From: Siphonodentalium dalli
Lineage: Eukaryota; Mollusca; Scaphopoda; Gadilida; Siphonodentaliidae
Length of the DNA stretch: 64,000 nt
Assembly (NCBI GenBank): GCA_032622095.1
Contig: CP136068.1
Location: 154,653,151 to 154,717,150, forward strand
Direction: 5' to 3'
Shown: piece by piece, positions 1-10,527 of the stretch
Numbering within the stretch: position 1 is the first letter of the stretch
Layout of the letters: each line of letters starts with the position of its first letter
Notes under the pieces: model-generated
The model's database searches: none
Seen by the model: the letters and a program-made list of their open reading frames with translations, nothing else
Told to the model about the DNA's origin: nothing
Program-made: the position numbers and the translations under genes

Positions 1-227
1 TGGTTTGTTGTTCTATGATAAACCACAGTAGAGGGGCGAGAATTGTTAATAATTAACTGCTTTCCTGTCGATAACAAAAGTTTTTCAAAAAGCGCTTGTA
101 GAAATATAAAACTCGATTTTGCAGAAAATGATAGCATTTGGCAAAAATAAATTTCATTTGGCAAAAATAAATTTCATTTGGCAAAAAATATTTGGCAAAA
201 GTAATTTTCAGTCCAGCGCGAACCCTG
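1..227. mobile_element. Right end of a TIR DNA element (TTCGCGC family)
   Basis: The segment ends in CCAGCGCGAACCCTG at position 227, the inverse of the start of a second copy at 44406 (CAGGGTTCGCGCTG). Both copies contain a GATAAACCACA block and a run of TTTGGCAAAA words (here 134-200). The left end lies outside the window. No coding sequence is visible, so it is a non-autonomous remnant. The 726-bp element at 34909-35634 has similar termini and may be a relative. Confidence 0.55.
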
Positions 228-1134
228 TGTCCCCTGCTTTATATGGCTCTCTTTCTGCCTCCACCTTTTACCCTGCAGTCAAGTAGGGCCGAGCAATTGT
301 CAAGTTAGAGGTCTTCAAATAAGCCAATGTGTTATAGCCTTATAATTTTTTCTTCTCAATTTGTATCTATTGTAATTACATATTTGAATGCCCATAGAGG
401 GTAAACAAATACTGTTTAAACTAAACACCAATGACTACATAGCAGTCAATGAATTAATCCTACATCGCATTATCTCCACCCAAAACACACGGGTGGATTT
501 CTTGAGATCGCGTGAGCATCGACAACCTGGCGAGGAATCGACAAATCAGTGAAAGGTACCACTAGTAGACAGACACGCCATGCATCCCACGCTCAAAGTC
601 AAAGTAGTTGACCAAAAAGTGTCGTCCCCACGGCCCAGGAAAACTGGTTTCACTTTGGAGATGCCGAATCGGACCAATGGATGCTCTTTGCAAATTGGCT
701 GATCGTTCAGTGATGCTCTTTCCGAATAATGCACACTAGTTTTTGGCGATCACCAATTCGCACATTCTAAAAGACGAATGCATTGCTTGTTACTATAAGC
801 AGAGATGAGATTGACAATTTAAATGTTCGGAAACAGCAGTTACTTTAAGGAAAATCAATTGGTAATGTATAAAAACACAAACTGCGAACAGGTACCAGTA
901 CACAACATAGTTAATGTGCATCTCATTTCAATGTGAGGGTCGACGATGTATACTGGTATCAGTTTGTTGTTGATACACTTGTCATTGATCAGCGCACGGC
1001 GCTGCGTATTGCTTCCTATTTACCACATTCAGTTCATAATACAAATTATATCGAATAACAATCGCTGCTGGCACATCTTTGTATCCTATTGAAATCAAAC
1101 CTGAGGTAACTGTCCCTACTCCTCAGTGATAGTA
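228..1134. other. Unannotated AT-rich stretch
   Basis: I see no supported gene or repeat here. One short open frame on the minus strand (546-734) has no recognisable motif, no splice context and low-complexity-free but unremarkable composition, and is treated as chance. Confidence 0.5.
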
Positions 1135-1274
1135 CAGCCTGCTCTCACGAAAACCAGCATATTATCTATTTATGACATAACTTGTTTTAGGTAGATAATC
1201 TGCTTAGAATCGCCTCATTTTGATAATGTTCTGAAAAATTAGAACATTTTAGTCTCATTATCGACTCATAATGC
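1135..1274. repeat. Dispersed ~140-bp repeat, copy 1
   Basis: This stretch starts CAGCCTG, contains GATAATCTGCTTAGAATCGC and ends ACTCATAATGC. A second copy lies at 9560-9703 with the same start, the same central block and the same end, so it is a short interspersed element. The sequence just downstream (1370-1480) repeats the words TTATCTGCTTATTTC and GATTATGTGCGTATTTC and may be a further decayed part. No coding potential; the class is unknown. Confidence 0.5.
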
Positions 1275-1841
1275 ATTTCCAAGCAGAATATGTGCGGAAA
1301 ATGATACAAATAAGCCAACTCACGACTATTTAGGTGTACGCTGTTTAACAGGTGTTTGCACTGTAGTCCGCGTCATAAACGAAATAACAGATAAGAGTCC
1401 ATTATCTGCTTATTTCAGAATAAAATAATCACATTATGTACCTATTTCACTTTATAGGTCGATTATGTGCGTATTTCGGCGAGGATATGTTGGATAGTAT
1501 GAACTAAGTGCATGTCTATCTTATTGACGTGGCGCACTTACAGCTACATTATCACGAAGCCGGCAACTATTGTACACTATACGGGTTACACAGGTGGTAT
1601 GATGGAGTCTATCAAATACTAAACAACATCCATGCGAGAGTATCAAACTGAAAATCAGGGTTATAAGATATTACCATTATGTAAATTAATTATATATTTT
1701 TAAAATGTATTACGTCAACAACCTTAATATATCGATACATTATCAATTATATATGATGACATTTAATAAAATAACAGTTCTCGTAATTCGAGTATTAGCC
1801 AATCCATGACTGGAGCTTCCTGAAATTTTGCGAAAACCCTA

Positions 1842-2272
1842 TGCCAATGCATTCTCTTATATATAAGAGTCTCACATAGGCAGCCGAGTCTCACATAGGG
1901 AGCCGCGCATATTTAAGAGAATGCATTGACCAAACAATACTTACCTTGAACTTGTAAGCCAGTGCATACTATTATATATTTGAGGCTCTTTATGGGATAA
2001 TGGGAGACTCTCACATATCAGAGAATGCCTTGGCACAGGATATTTACACCAATGCATTCTCTTATATATAGGAGTCTTCAATATGCAGCCGAGTCTCACA
2101 TAGGGAGCCGAGTCTGCCATATGGAACCGCGCATATTTAAGAGAATGCATTGACCAAACAAAACTTACCTTGAACTTGTAAGCCAGTGTATACTATTATA
2201 TATTTGAGGCTCTCTATGGGATAATGGGAGACTCGCACATATAAGAGAATGCATTGGCACAGGATATGTAAT
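1842..2272. repeat. Tandem duplication of ~205-bp unit built from palindromes
   Basis: Two units (about 1842-2040 and 2049-2270) each contain two imperfect palindromes bounded by CCAATGCATTCTCTTATATA and its complement, separated by a spacer with ACTTACCTTGAACTTGTAAG. The internal words GAGTCTCACATAGG repeat. The same boundary palindrome recurs at 2822-2871, 2951-3020, 27637-27712, 44000-44070 and 44150-44220, with a half copy at 21298-21319. Confidence 0.7.
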
Positions 2273-2667
2273 GCTGCACCAGGAAAGACATGGCTTGGAT
2301 CTGTCTGTGCTAAACTAGTGTTCGGATATGAATACTATCTTTGATTGTCAACGACATAGTATGCCGAAAACTGGTGTGCATTGTGACAAAATACATGCAT
2401 CTGATTTTGTTACGTTTTTTGGGGAAATCGGTCTCATATTTTACAATATATGGCACTCTTTCTTTTGTACAACAAATAACACATTTTTGTTCTGAAACAG
2501 TGTGAAGGGGTATCACAGACCGATTGATTGAGGGTGCCACGTGAGGTAATGCTTACCCTTCACTGTCGGGTGCTAAACTGGGCGTAACTTTTCATAATCT
2601 GTTAACCAGACATATGCATACGTGCTGCAAAAAACTATATTGATTAACACTCTTTGCTAAATACGTT

Positions 2668-3050
2668 TTAACCCTTTACCCAACAAACCGGCCAAAACCG
2701 GCCAAATAAAGCTTCAACAGCCTAAAATATCTTCGGTCTGTCTCAATAGAACCATACAAATATGGGTATCATTGGAACCGGCTCCTTGACCACATTGTGA
2801 TAGTTACAGTTATGCCCTGTGCCAATGCATTCTCTTATAGGTCGCCTCGCATATATAAGAGAATGCAATGGTCTAAAAAAATTCTTTTTATAACACTTTT
2901 TACCATTTTTTCTTACATTCTTTAACAATTTTATAATTTTTAATGTGTTAAGCCAATGCATTCTCTTATATATGCGAGGCGACCTATGGTCGACTCGCAT
3001 ATATAAGACAATGCATTGGCACAGGGCCCTTATGTTGGGTAAAGGGTTAA
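2668..3050. mobile_element. piggyBac-like MITE, copy 1
   Basis: A 375-bp element (2672-3046) is bounded by TTAA on both sides and has matching termini CCCTTTACCCAACA and TGTTGGGTAAAGGG. TTAA target sites with CCC...GGG ends are the hallmark of piggyBac-superfamily transposons. It holds no transposase, only two copies of the CCAATGCATTCTC palindrome and A/T-rich filler, so it is non-autonomous. A second copy is at 43852-44245. A small minus-strand open frame inside (2743-3000) is not considered a gene. Confidence 0.75.
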
Positions 3051-4980
3051 TGGGTAGTTACCCCTTAGGAAATGTTCAGATAATAAGTTCAACAAACGAC
3101 GATAAGTCGTTGTGAACTTAATATAACAGTATGTCCTGGCTAGGGGAGGACATATTTATGTCCAATATACACATCTAATAATCAGTGTTGATGCTGTGTT
3201 TTGTGTTTGGTAGCTTAGTCACTGCTGGTTGTCTTCCAACTATTACCTTTACACATTAAGTAGGTATATTAAGGCGGGCATACCTGGGTAGATCCGTGTG
3301 CGGGGTAGGCATAATATATCCATGTAATTATGTAGTTGTGGTGGACGTCAGAGTAATGTACTATTGTTCTGGACCAGCCATTTGTTTTAGAACAAATAGT
3401 GCGAATTAGACTGAATCAAATACATGTTGCCGATCTACTTTGAGGATCACTCTCAATTTCCAATGAAGGACATTATCAAGTGTTCGCAGCTGTCCAAAAA
3501 TATATTATAAACTCATTGCGATTTCGCGATATGAACAGATGCATTATATTTAGTGAACATCACACGCCGTATATTAACTTAAATCGAGAACATACACTAA
3601 ACATAAACATTATATAAAGCTATCTTCCCTTACCCCATACCAATCTTGAACATTCCATATTGTATTTGTGTGTTTATTCAGAACTTTTGTTTTGTCTTCA
3701 ACATTTATGCATTTAAATTTGTCTTCTCCTGGGGAGAGGAGGTCCACCTAAGTTGCTATAACTTGTGCTCCAATCCCCATTCGTTCATCCTACATTAGTT
3801 TGTTATAAATTTGTTTGAAATGTGTTATGGGATGCTCAATAAAATATGAAACCAAATTGCTTCTTCACCGAGTTGGACACCCAGTTATGGACCCTCACGC
3901 GCGTCTGAACCGCGGAAGTTTCGTCATAGGTGGAGTTCTTTGTCACCAGATATATAATTATAGTCCTCTGGATATACAGCCAGGTAAACCCCATTTGATT
4001 CTGTTTTAAACCGCTTTCGCAAGTTTTCCATTTCTGTCAAGTGGGCCGTTTTATAGGCGCTTTCAAATCGTCCACTCTACTAAATATACGCTGGTTCTCG
4101 GTATAATAGTTGCACACAAGGCTGTTGGGCGGTGTTTTTTCCTGTATATGCCCCTTTAACATGCCCTCAAAAATGAACACATCGTTGCATAGGCGGTACT
4201 GCAATGATTCCTTGGAAGTCATTGAATCGGTGGAATGTACAATACTTAGGGTGGTGCCTATTAGCATATGGTAATAGTTGCTTAGTATGCCCTCCTAGAT
4301 TGTGGCTATACTGATGGTGTTGCTGAATGGACAATTCTAGAATGTCCCTTCAACAGTATTCAATGTGCCGTATACTAGAGTTATCCCGCATAAGTCACCG
4401 GCGCGAAGTATCCAACTTTAAACTTTTCGGACAAAATAGAGTTATCTCGCATGAATCACTGTGCGTATTTGTCGACGTTTCATATTATTCGAACTCGGCT
4501 GTTGACTATGTGTGGACACGGGCAGGGATAAAATAAGTTTGAAAGACTTTTGTGACTTAATATTGCATATGTGCGGTTCTGCTCTGGGGTGGAAAAGACG
4601 ATTCAATGATTGAATGACAACGTGATTCCACAGGAAATGTCGGAGGCGAAGACGAGAACAGAACAATTGATAAAAGAAAAAGAAGTAAAATGGGGGGGGG
4701 GGGGGGGGTTTGAGTTAAAATGAAGAAAGATAGACCGTTTTGCAGTATGATCTTGGAAAGACGGGGTTTTTTGAGGGAACAATTGAGCAGGATCTTGGAT
4801 TGACCAGAGCTTGTAATGGAACAATGGGTCAGGACAGCAAAGAGGAAGGACAAGAACGGTTTATTGTATTGTAGTTGTCATGACGTGAGAAAGTAGATCG
4901 ACATTAAATGTTTATGCTGAATTATAATTTATTTATCGTTCGATGTTTTTGCGCCGATTTAACCCATCGTGGCAGATGCG
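3051..4980. other. No supported gene; contains a G17 run
   Basis: About 1.9 kb of AT-rich sequence with only short unconnected open frames. A run of 17 G occupies 4692-4708. I see no domain, splice or repeat signature elsewhere in it. Confidence 0.45.
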
Positions 4981-4983
4981 AAC

Positions 4984-5095
4984 CTTTGTAGGATAGGATA
5001 GGATAGGATAATTTTATTTACAATATTGCTAGGGGTGATATAGTCATGGCTGAATGTCTTCATATCACCCCTGAATGTGGTGACAGATTATATGA
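4984..5095 (-). mobile_element. 3' tail of a CR1/L2-type non-LTR retrotransposon
   Basis: Read on the minus strand the segment has a hairpin (GGGGTGATATGAAGAC paired with ATATCACCCC), then TTGTAAATAAAATTATCC and four tandem TATCC units. A terminal short tandem repeat after a hairpin is typical of CR1/L2-clade 3' ends, which are often 5'-truncated on insertion. The large element at 21.3-25.2 kb ends in a comparable hairpin plus TTACAAATAAAATAAG, so the two are probably related families. No coding part remains here. Confidence 0.6.
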
Positions 5096-5229
5096 TGAAG
5101 ATGGCCGAATTAATTTGATTGTTTTTATGTTACGTTGTATGGTAATAGTCGGTCGACATGGATTGTTTTCGGGGCAATTTTAGACGATTACTTTACAAAT
5201 CACGTGACATCGTCGCGACATCTAACAAT

Positions 5230-5960
5230 AAGATAAGTCCCTATCCGTTTTGAAGTAAGCTTCGCACTTACGTTTCTCGGCGGTTCATATAACAAAGCTG
5301 GTTCGTACCCCGATAAAACATTGAGCAGAATTAAGCGTGATTTATATTGGTTGGGAGTGCAATCACACGTTACTGTAATGATTGTGATAACTGCATTGCA
5401 AAGAGAGCACATAAAGCGTCCCGAGGATCACTCCAACAATATTTCGTCGGTACTGCAATGGAAAGGGTCTCAATGTACATCATAGGCTCCCTGCTAGTCA
5501 CGAGTTCCGGAAATCAATATATCCTTGTGATTTGCGACAATTTTACCAAGTGGACGCAGTATATTGCAATTCCTAACAGGGGGCCATCACTGTAACTAGG
5601 GGCTTTGTAAATAATATCCTGCGTACATATGGGTCTTGCTTACCAACATCACTCCGTCCAGGGAACTAACTTTCAATCTGAAATTGTCCTGGGAATGTGC
5701 AAAATGTTTCAAGTATCTAAGACTCGTTCATCCTGCAATAGGCCTCAATCGAACGACTTGGTTGAAAGTGTTAACAAATTGGTGCAATGATGACCATGTA
5801 TGCCGAAAAAAATATATCCTTTTCTGATTTGCTGTCCGCCACGATGGCATATAGGTCTTGTGAGCATGCGAGTACAGTCCAAATATGTTGATGGTAGGCC
5901 GAGAAATAGCACTGCCCATGGATATGGTCACAGGCACTCCCATATATTCAACCCAAGCAC
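5230..5960 (+). pseudogene. Decayed Ty3/gypsy-type integrase
   Basis: Pieces in all three + frames line up in order with a retrotransposon integrase. At about 5315-5345 the R-x-LYWLG stretch precedes the zinc finger; YCNDCDNC (5370-5393) is its CxxC half. MERVSMYIIG at 5459 is the start of the catalytic core, with Tyr where the first catalytic Asp belongs. YILVICDNFTKW follows. Around 5645-5770 HHSVQGTNFQSEI and RPQSNDLVESVN give the second block (its Asp replaced) and the conserved Glu. AMAYRSCEHAS-like sequence at about 5840-5870 is the late integrase region. Stops and frameshifts (for example after 5595) make it inactive. It lies on the opposite strand to the protease-RT-RNase H remnants at 7.7-9.6 kb, so either two elements or a rearranged one is present. 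Confidence 0.8.
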
Positions 5961-6079
5961 CCGTGTCAATCCCGTCGTATTTTACTTACATGTAACTTTC
6001 ACCAAGGCCCACGAAACGACCAGGAAAAGTCTAAAAACAGCCGGTATTATGCAAACGCGGTATCACGATATGCTCCGAT

Positions 6080-7346
6080 GTGCCCATCAGGGATGGGATA
6101 ATCATATCTTGTATTTGTATTGTATGTGTAATGATTACAATTTGTTAAGTATTTGTATTGTTATATTAGAATCAAGAATTATAGGAGCCAAAGTCTTGTA
6201 TTTGTAATCAAATACTCTGAAAATTAGAGAGTAATTTCAAATACGTTTTGATTACGTTAGGTTACATCTTACCAAAATATTCTAGATCATGTTGTTTTAA
6301 AATTGGGGTGAAACCTATATTATAGTATCATCTATTTGAGGGTGCCAATTGCTAAAATGGGTGAAGGTTGCATTCCTGAAAACAAAGTATAACATGAACA
6401 AATGATACCATCAATAGATAAATAGTCAGAATTTTGATTTACATATTTATGAGCAGCCATAGCCCATACGAAGAGAGTGGATTTTAGTATCACAATATGT
6501 CGTATTTAAAACATCAGAATTGTATCAGTCCATATATCTAACATTCTAATAATTTACTCTATCAGTGCATAGTGTTTTGATAGCAGTCAGCACAGGTGTG
6601 AATTAGAATTTGGTCATCTTCAGTCCACAGTCACTGATTAAACAATGAGACTTATGAACCTGACTGGAGGTTATGATGAAGTAATGTTGAGATAAATCTC
6701 AGTTAGGCTTTTTCGTAGTATTTGACTCAATTTACCAGCAAACAGAGCATGTGTACCTATTCATCTATCCATGGCCTGAAAACCAATTAATTATAATAGA
6801 TTTGATATAATTAATATGCAGTTAATCAGATACCAGATTTAGAGAGCTGATAAAGAACAAGGCATATTATATAATTTAAAATTGTAAATTAAACTGCATA
6901 AGTCTTTTGGAAGTCATTTCTAAATTGCAAATTGCAGTATTAGATAGTTTTGAGATTGTTTATTGTGACAGGATGTTGAGAATACCGTTGCCCCATGTCC
7001 AACTAAATGATACTAACAACGTAATGGTATAATTGTGCTGTATATTTACAAGCACATAATTGAGCATGTGGTCTGATTTGGTGACATCTGATCAATATAC
7101 TAGGTTAATTTTAATTTTGACTATATAGCAAACTATGATAACTAAATATGAATTTCTTCAATATTTCATCTGAAAGTAATCAGATGTAATAAAAATTGAT
7201 TTGATTACTTTTCGAAAAGTATTGTATTTGTAATCAAACACAACTGAGAAAAGTATTTTTATTGTTTTTGTAATTATCAACTTTAAAAGTATTTGTATTT
7301 TGATCAAATGCGTTAGCCATGTAATTGCCCAGTCTCTGGCGCCCAC
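6080..7346. mobile_element. hAT-like non-autonomous element with 8-bp target duplication
   Basis: The element (6088-7338, 1251 bp) starts CAGGGATGGGATAATC and ends ATTGCCCAGTCTCTG, and both ends are followed inward by repeated GTATTTGTATT/GATTAC words. It is flanked by GTGCCCAT on the left and GCGCCCAC on the right, an 8-bp duplication with two mismatches. Eight-bp duplications and CAGGG termini are known for the hAT superfamily. No transposase is visible; the interior is AT-rich. It interrupts the 3' side of the gypsy integrase region. Confidence 0.55.
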
Positions 7347-7607
7347 CGGATGGAATATCATGGAAATTGTTCATCAATTCGGTTCGTTCCTGAGTAGGTC
7401 AATTGTTTACGATTGTTCTGATACAGCACTCCATCAGCAATTTCTAAATTTCCCATTTCCCCCATATTGCTATTTTCGCGGCAGTGGATTTATAAGATAG
7501 CTGAGCCCATTCTTATTTTGGAAGATAGTATTCAATTGGTGCGATGACAGTGGAAATATGAGTGTCTTCCTGTTGACATTGTCGTATGTCGCCGGGTTCC
7601 CACCCAT

Positions 7608-8342
7608 CTAACCAACGCTGATTAAGATATACGGTCGCCGGGGATTCCTTTTTAATTTGTTACGAGTTATTGCTCTTTGTTCTTCACCGCGCAACTCTAT
7701 TGCATCGTTATCTGCACTTCTATGGGAGGCCGATTCGTCAATTCGCCGGTATTGCTGAATTACCTTGCAAGGTGCGACTATTTTGGTCAATTTCTTCGTC
7801 ATTTGCCATTTGTTGATTATTACATGCAATACACGGGTTTCGGTGTTGGACGCCAGGGCGATGGGTCACTGTAAGATCATAATTTCCCAATTCTTTCAAC
7901 CACTGCGCGACTTGTCCTGTTGAATTTGTATAAAGTTCTTCATCCAAGATACCGTGGCATTTTCTGAGTACGATTTTCTGGCCGTATAAATAGTAATGAA
8001 ACTTGTTGAGGACTTGGACCACAGCGTATAGCTCTTTGCGTGTTACGCAATAGAACAGCTCGTGGCTATTGAGTGATTTGCTCATATAAGCAACCACTTG
8101 CTCGTCTCGTCTTGAACTTGGGAAATGACTCCAACCCCACCCACCGCGGTTGGGCGACCGTCCGTGTCCAGAATGTAAGCCTGTCCAGGTTCCGGATATT
8201 TGAGTATGGGTGCGCTAACAATGCCATTTTTCAATGTGTGGAACGCAGTTTGGCACTCATTTGTCCAATTGAACTCCATCCTGTAATGTGAACAGGCGAC
8301 GGATGCGACATCCTTTCCGAAGTGGCGATAATAAGCTCTCAA
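7608..8342 (-). pseudogene. Ty3/gypsy-type RNase H domain, degenerate
   Basis: On the minus strand two overlapping frames read the RT connection and RNase H of a Ty3/gypsy polyprotein. The upstream frame (8342-8082) has YYRHFGKDVAS, FNWTNECQTAFHTLK and the RNase H start ILDTDGRPTAVGGVGVISQ; a frameshift near 8090-8110 moves to the second frame (8097-7738) with VAYMSKSLNSHE, RKELYAVVQVLNKFHYYLYG and the typical end GQVAQWLKELGNYDLTV-THRPG. The block normally reading RTDHG is RKCHG here, losing a key acidic residue. After HRPG the usual N-A-D-ALSR is also lost. It joins the RT remnant upstream at 8540-8950. Confidence 0.85.
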
Positions 8343-8539
8343 ACCACAAAATGAGAGTACATTTTTTCATTTTCGCGGCTTGGGCCATTCTCGTACTGCT
8401 CTCATCTTTCTAAATTTGTCCTATTTCCGTCACCACCCACTACGTGCCCCCCCCCCCCCCCCAAAACAAATGACTTCTCTGAAAAGTGTTTAAATTGCAC
8501 GCGAACGACCAAGAACCATTCCCAACCTCTCATTAGTTT

Positions 8540-8960
8540 GTTCTATAGTTGGTTCGGTTACTAAAATGTCATCGACAAACTAGACCGCGTAGTACATTTT
8601 CCATGAGGCGCCCAAACGTGGCCGGTGACGTTTTCATTCACTGTGGCATAACCTTAAAATGATGTAACCCTTGCCCTGAATAGAAAGCGGTCTCAAGTTT
8701 ATCTTCTTCCTTCGTGGGCGTGTGGACAAATCCACTCAAACGGTCTAAGCATGCATAAAATTTGTTTCCATGGAGCCAATCAAGGTTTTCATCTATGTGG
8801 GGCGAAGGATCGGATTTGGTTGACCTTGCGATAATCAACTGTAAACATGTGGCTTACGTTGGCCTTAAATACAATGTACACTGGTGCGGCCCCTGGACTA
8901 TAGCTTGGTTCGATTAGCCAAAGTATAGCATCTTTTGTATTTATTGATATTGCCGAATCA
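8540..8960 (-). pseudogene. Ty3/gypsy-type reverse transcriptase, degenerate
   Basis: Minus-strand translation gives IEPSYSPGAAPVYIVFK and FTVDYRK (about 8930-8830), then ENLDWLHGNKFYACLDRLSG with the motif A Asp (CLD), EEDKLETAF and HHFKVMP (8838-8638), and finally FVDDILVT at about 8560-8580, the catalytic YxDD box with Phe for Tyr. A TAG codon lies directly before FVDD and the frame is broken between motifs A and C. C16 (8447-8462) interrupts the region between RT and RNase H. Confidence 0.82.
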
Positions 8961-9420
8961 GTCACGCGTCACCATGCAGTGTCAATCGTGTGTTGTATCA
9001 TATTATTTAATCCTAGGTCACCTGGGCCCTTTGATAATTCATCTTGGTATATTGCCTTAAGATATCGGGCAATTCCCCCTTTTGTTCACAAGTGAGACCA
9101 TTTCAACTCTCGCTGTAAAATTCCACGAGAGTTTGAGTTCGAGTGTCAGTGGAAACTCGGATGTAAACTTCCTCTGGTACATCGCATGTTACTCAAAACT
9201 GTTTTAGCGTGAACTGTAACGGGTGAGCCTTGTGCGTTCCATAAGTGATTATTGATGAATCGATATTGCAACTACGCCCCTATGCACATCAATTGATCGG
9301 CCATGACATAATAAATACGGAACGCGGTGTTAGTGTCACCGTTCTGCTCACTTCTATCCGGAAAACCATATTCCCCCCTACCAATTCAAATTGATATTTC
9401 TCCATCATGCATGTGCATTA

Positions 9421-9559
9421 TCATCTGTTCATAATCAAGTCGGTGGTATTATCTAACAAGAAATCTTGACCCAGAATACCATCACGAACTATTTCTCCAC
9501 AAACAGTGAATTTATGCTCGTAATTCAACCCATCAATTTCGATATCAGTGTTGATCCGC
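9421..9559 (-). pseudogene. Ty3/gypsy-type aspartic protease C-terminal part
   Basis: The minus strand reads RINTDIEIDGLNYEHKF, then VRDGILGQDFLLDNTTDLI. ILG-x-DFL is the conserved second half of retrotransposon aspartic proteases. The N-terminal part with the D-S/T-G active site is not visible because the sequence is cut at 9560 by a dispersed 140-bp repeat. Position upstream of RT on the same strand gives the expected PR-RT-RH order of one pol gene. The stretch 8960-9420 between PR and RT is the presumed linker, too decayed to read. Confidence 0.7.
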
Positions 9560-9703
9560 CAGCCTGTTCTCCAGAAAACTTGCACATTATCTGCTTATAA
9601 TAGAAATTTGTTTTATGTTGATAATCTGCTTAGAATCGCCTCAATTTGAGTCGATAATGTGATGATAATACGAAATTTTAGCCACATTATCGAATCATAA
9701 TGC
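9560..9703. repeat. Dispersed ~140-bp repeat, copy 2
   Basis: This copy matches 1135-1274 (shared CAGCCTG start, GATAATCTGCTTAGAATCGC centre, CATAATGC end) and abuts the protease remnant, so it inserted into or next to the gypsy element. No coding potential. Confidence 0.5.
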
Positions 9704-9889
9704 TGTATTCAACATTTCAGCAATTGTGTGTTATCTGTGTCCACTGCCAGTATGTACACAGTGTACCACTAACATAACTTATGAAAAATTGTACTAACGT
9801 TCTGATATGTTGTTTGTATCTGTGTACACTCCACAGTACTACAGTGTGAGACTATGAGTATCCAATAGCCATCCATATGGATATTTTAG

Positions 9890-10065
9890 TGAAAGTAATC
9901 AAAAAGCAATCAAATTTAATCATGATTACAGGTACATTTGAACAGTAATCGATTACGATTACTTGTAATCAACAAAATTCATGATTACTGATTACAGACG
10001 ATTACTCCAAATTTTGTAATCGATTACTTTGATTACGATTATCGATTACGATTACCCCAACCCTG
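9890..10065. mobile_element. hAT-like terminal fragment, ATTACCCCAACCCTG end
   Basis: The fragment is made of repeated GTAATCGATTAC / GATTACGATTA words and ends GATTACCCCAACCCTG at 10065. That end is the form expected for the right terminus of hAT-like elements that start CAGGG(T/A)TGGG. No left terminus was found upstream, so it is probably truncated. The element at 6088-7338 has the same word structure. Confidence 0.4.
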
Positions 10066-10350
10066 GTGTGAACTGCTGGTATCAGGTCTCGAGATATTGG
10101 CTGCGGACACATGCTCACGAATGAGATGTCAGATGCTCTTGACCTACCTACTTTGGCATACATGCAGACAACACATATATATTTGCGAACTAGAAAGGTT
10201 TCCATCTCAACACTTGGCAAACAATAGTCACTTGCCAATGCTGCATGGTGTCAAAATCCAAAATGGATCACACTGCGAAAATATGTCGCGACAGTTGTAC
10301 AGGTAACATATTTTATTCCATACACGTAGTTCTCAATATACTATATATTT

Positions 10351-10527
10351 AATACATAGAGAGTAATCAATTGGCTTCGATGATGACGTGACATAATTCA
10401 CGAGGGGAGCCGGGCCTGGTAAAACCCGAGTGAGCGGAGCGAACGAGGATTTTACCAATAGGACCGGCTACCCGAGTGAATTATGTCACGTAATCATCGA
10501 AACCAATTGATTATTCTGTTTATTACA
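10351..10527. mobile_element. Foldback element, copy A
   Basis: The arms read AGAGTAATCAATTGG-x-TTCGATGATGACGTGACATAATTCAC and its complement (10358-10405 and 10470-10520), enclosing a GC-richer core with CGAGTGAGCGGAGCGAACGAG. Ends resemble GTGTAATAAACAGA. The larger element at 30511-31425 carries the same terminal sequence, so this looks like the internally deleted form of that family. Sequence at 11160-11255 (GACGTAATTCAC, GTGTAATAAA) may be another decayed end. Confidence 0.7.
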
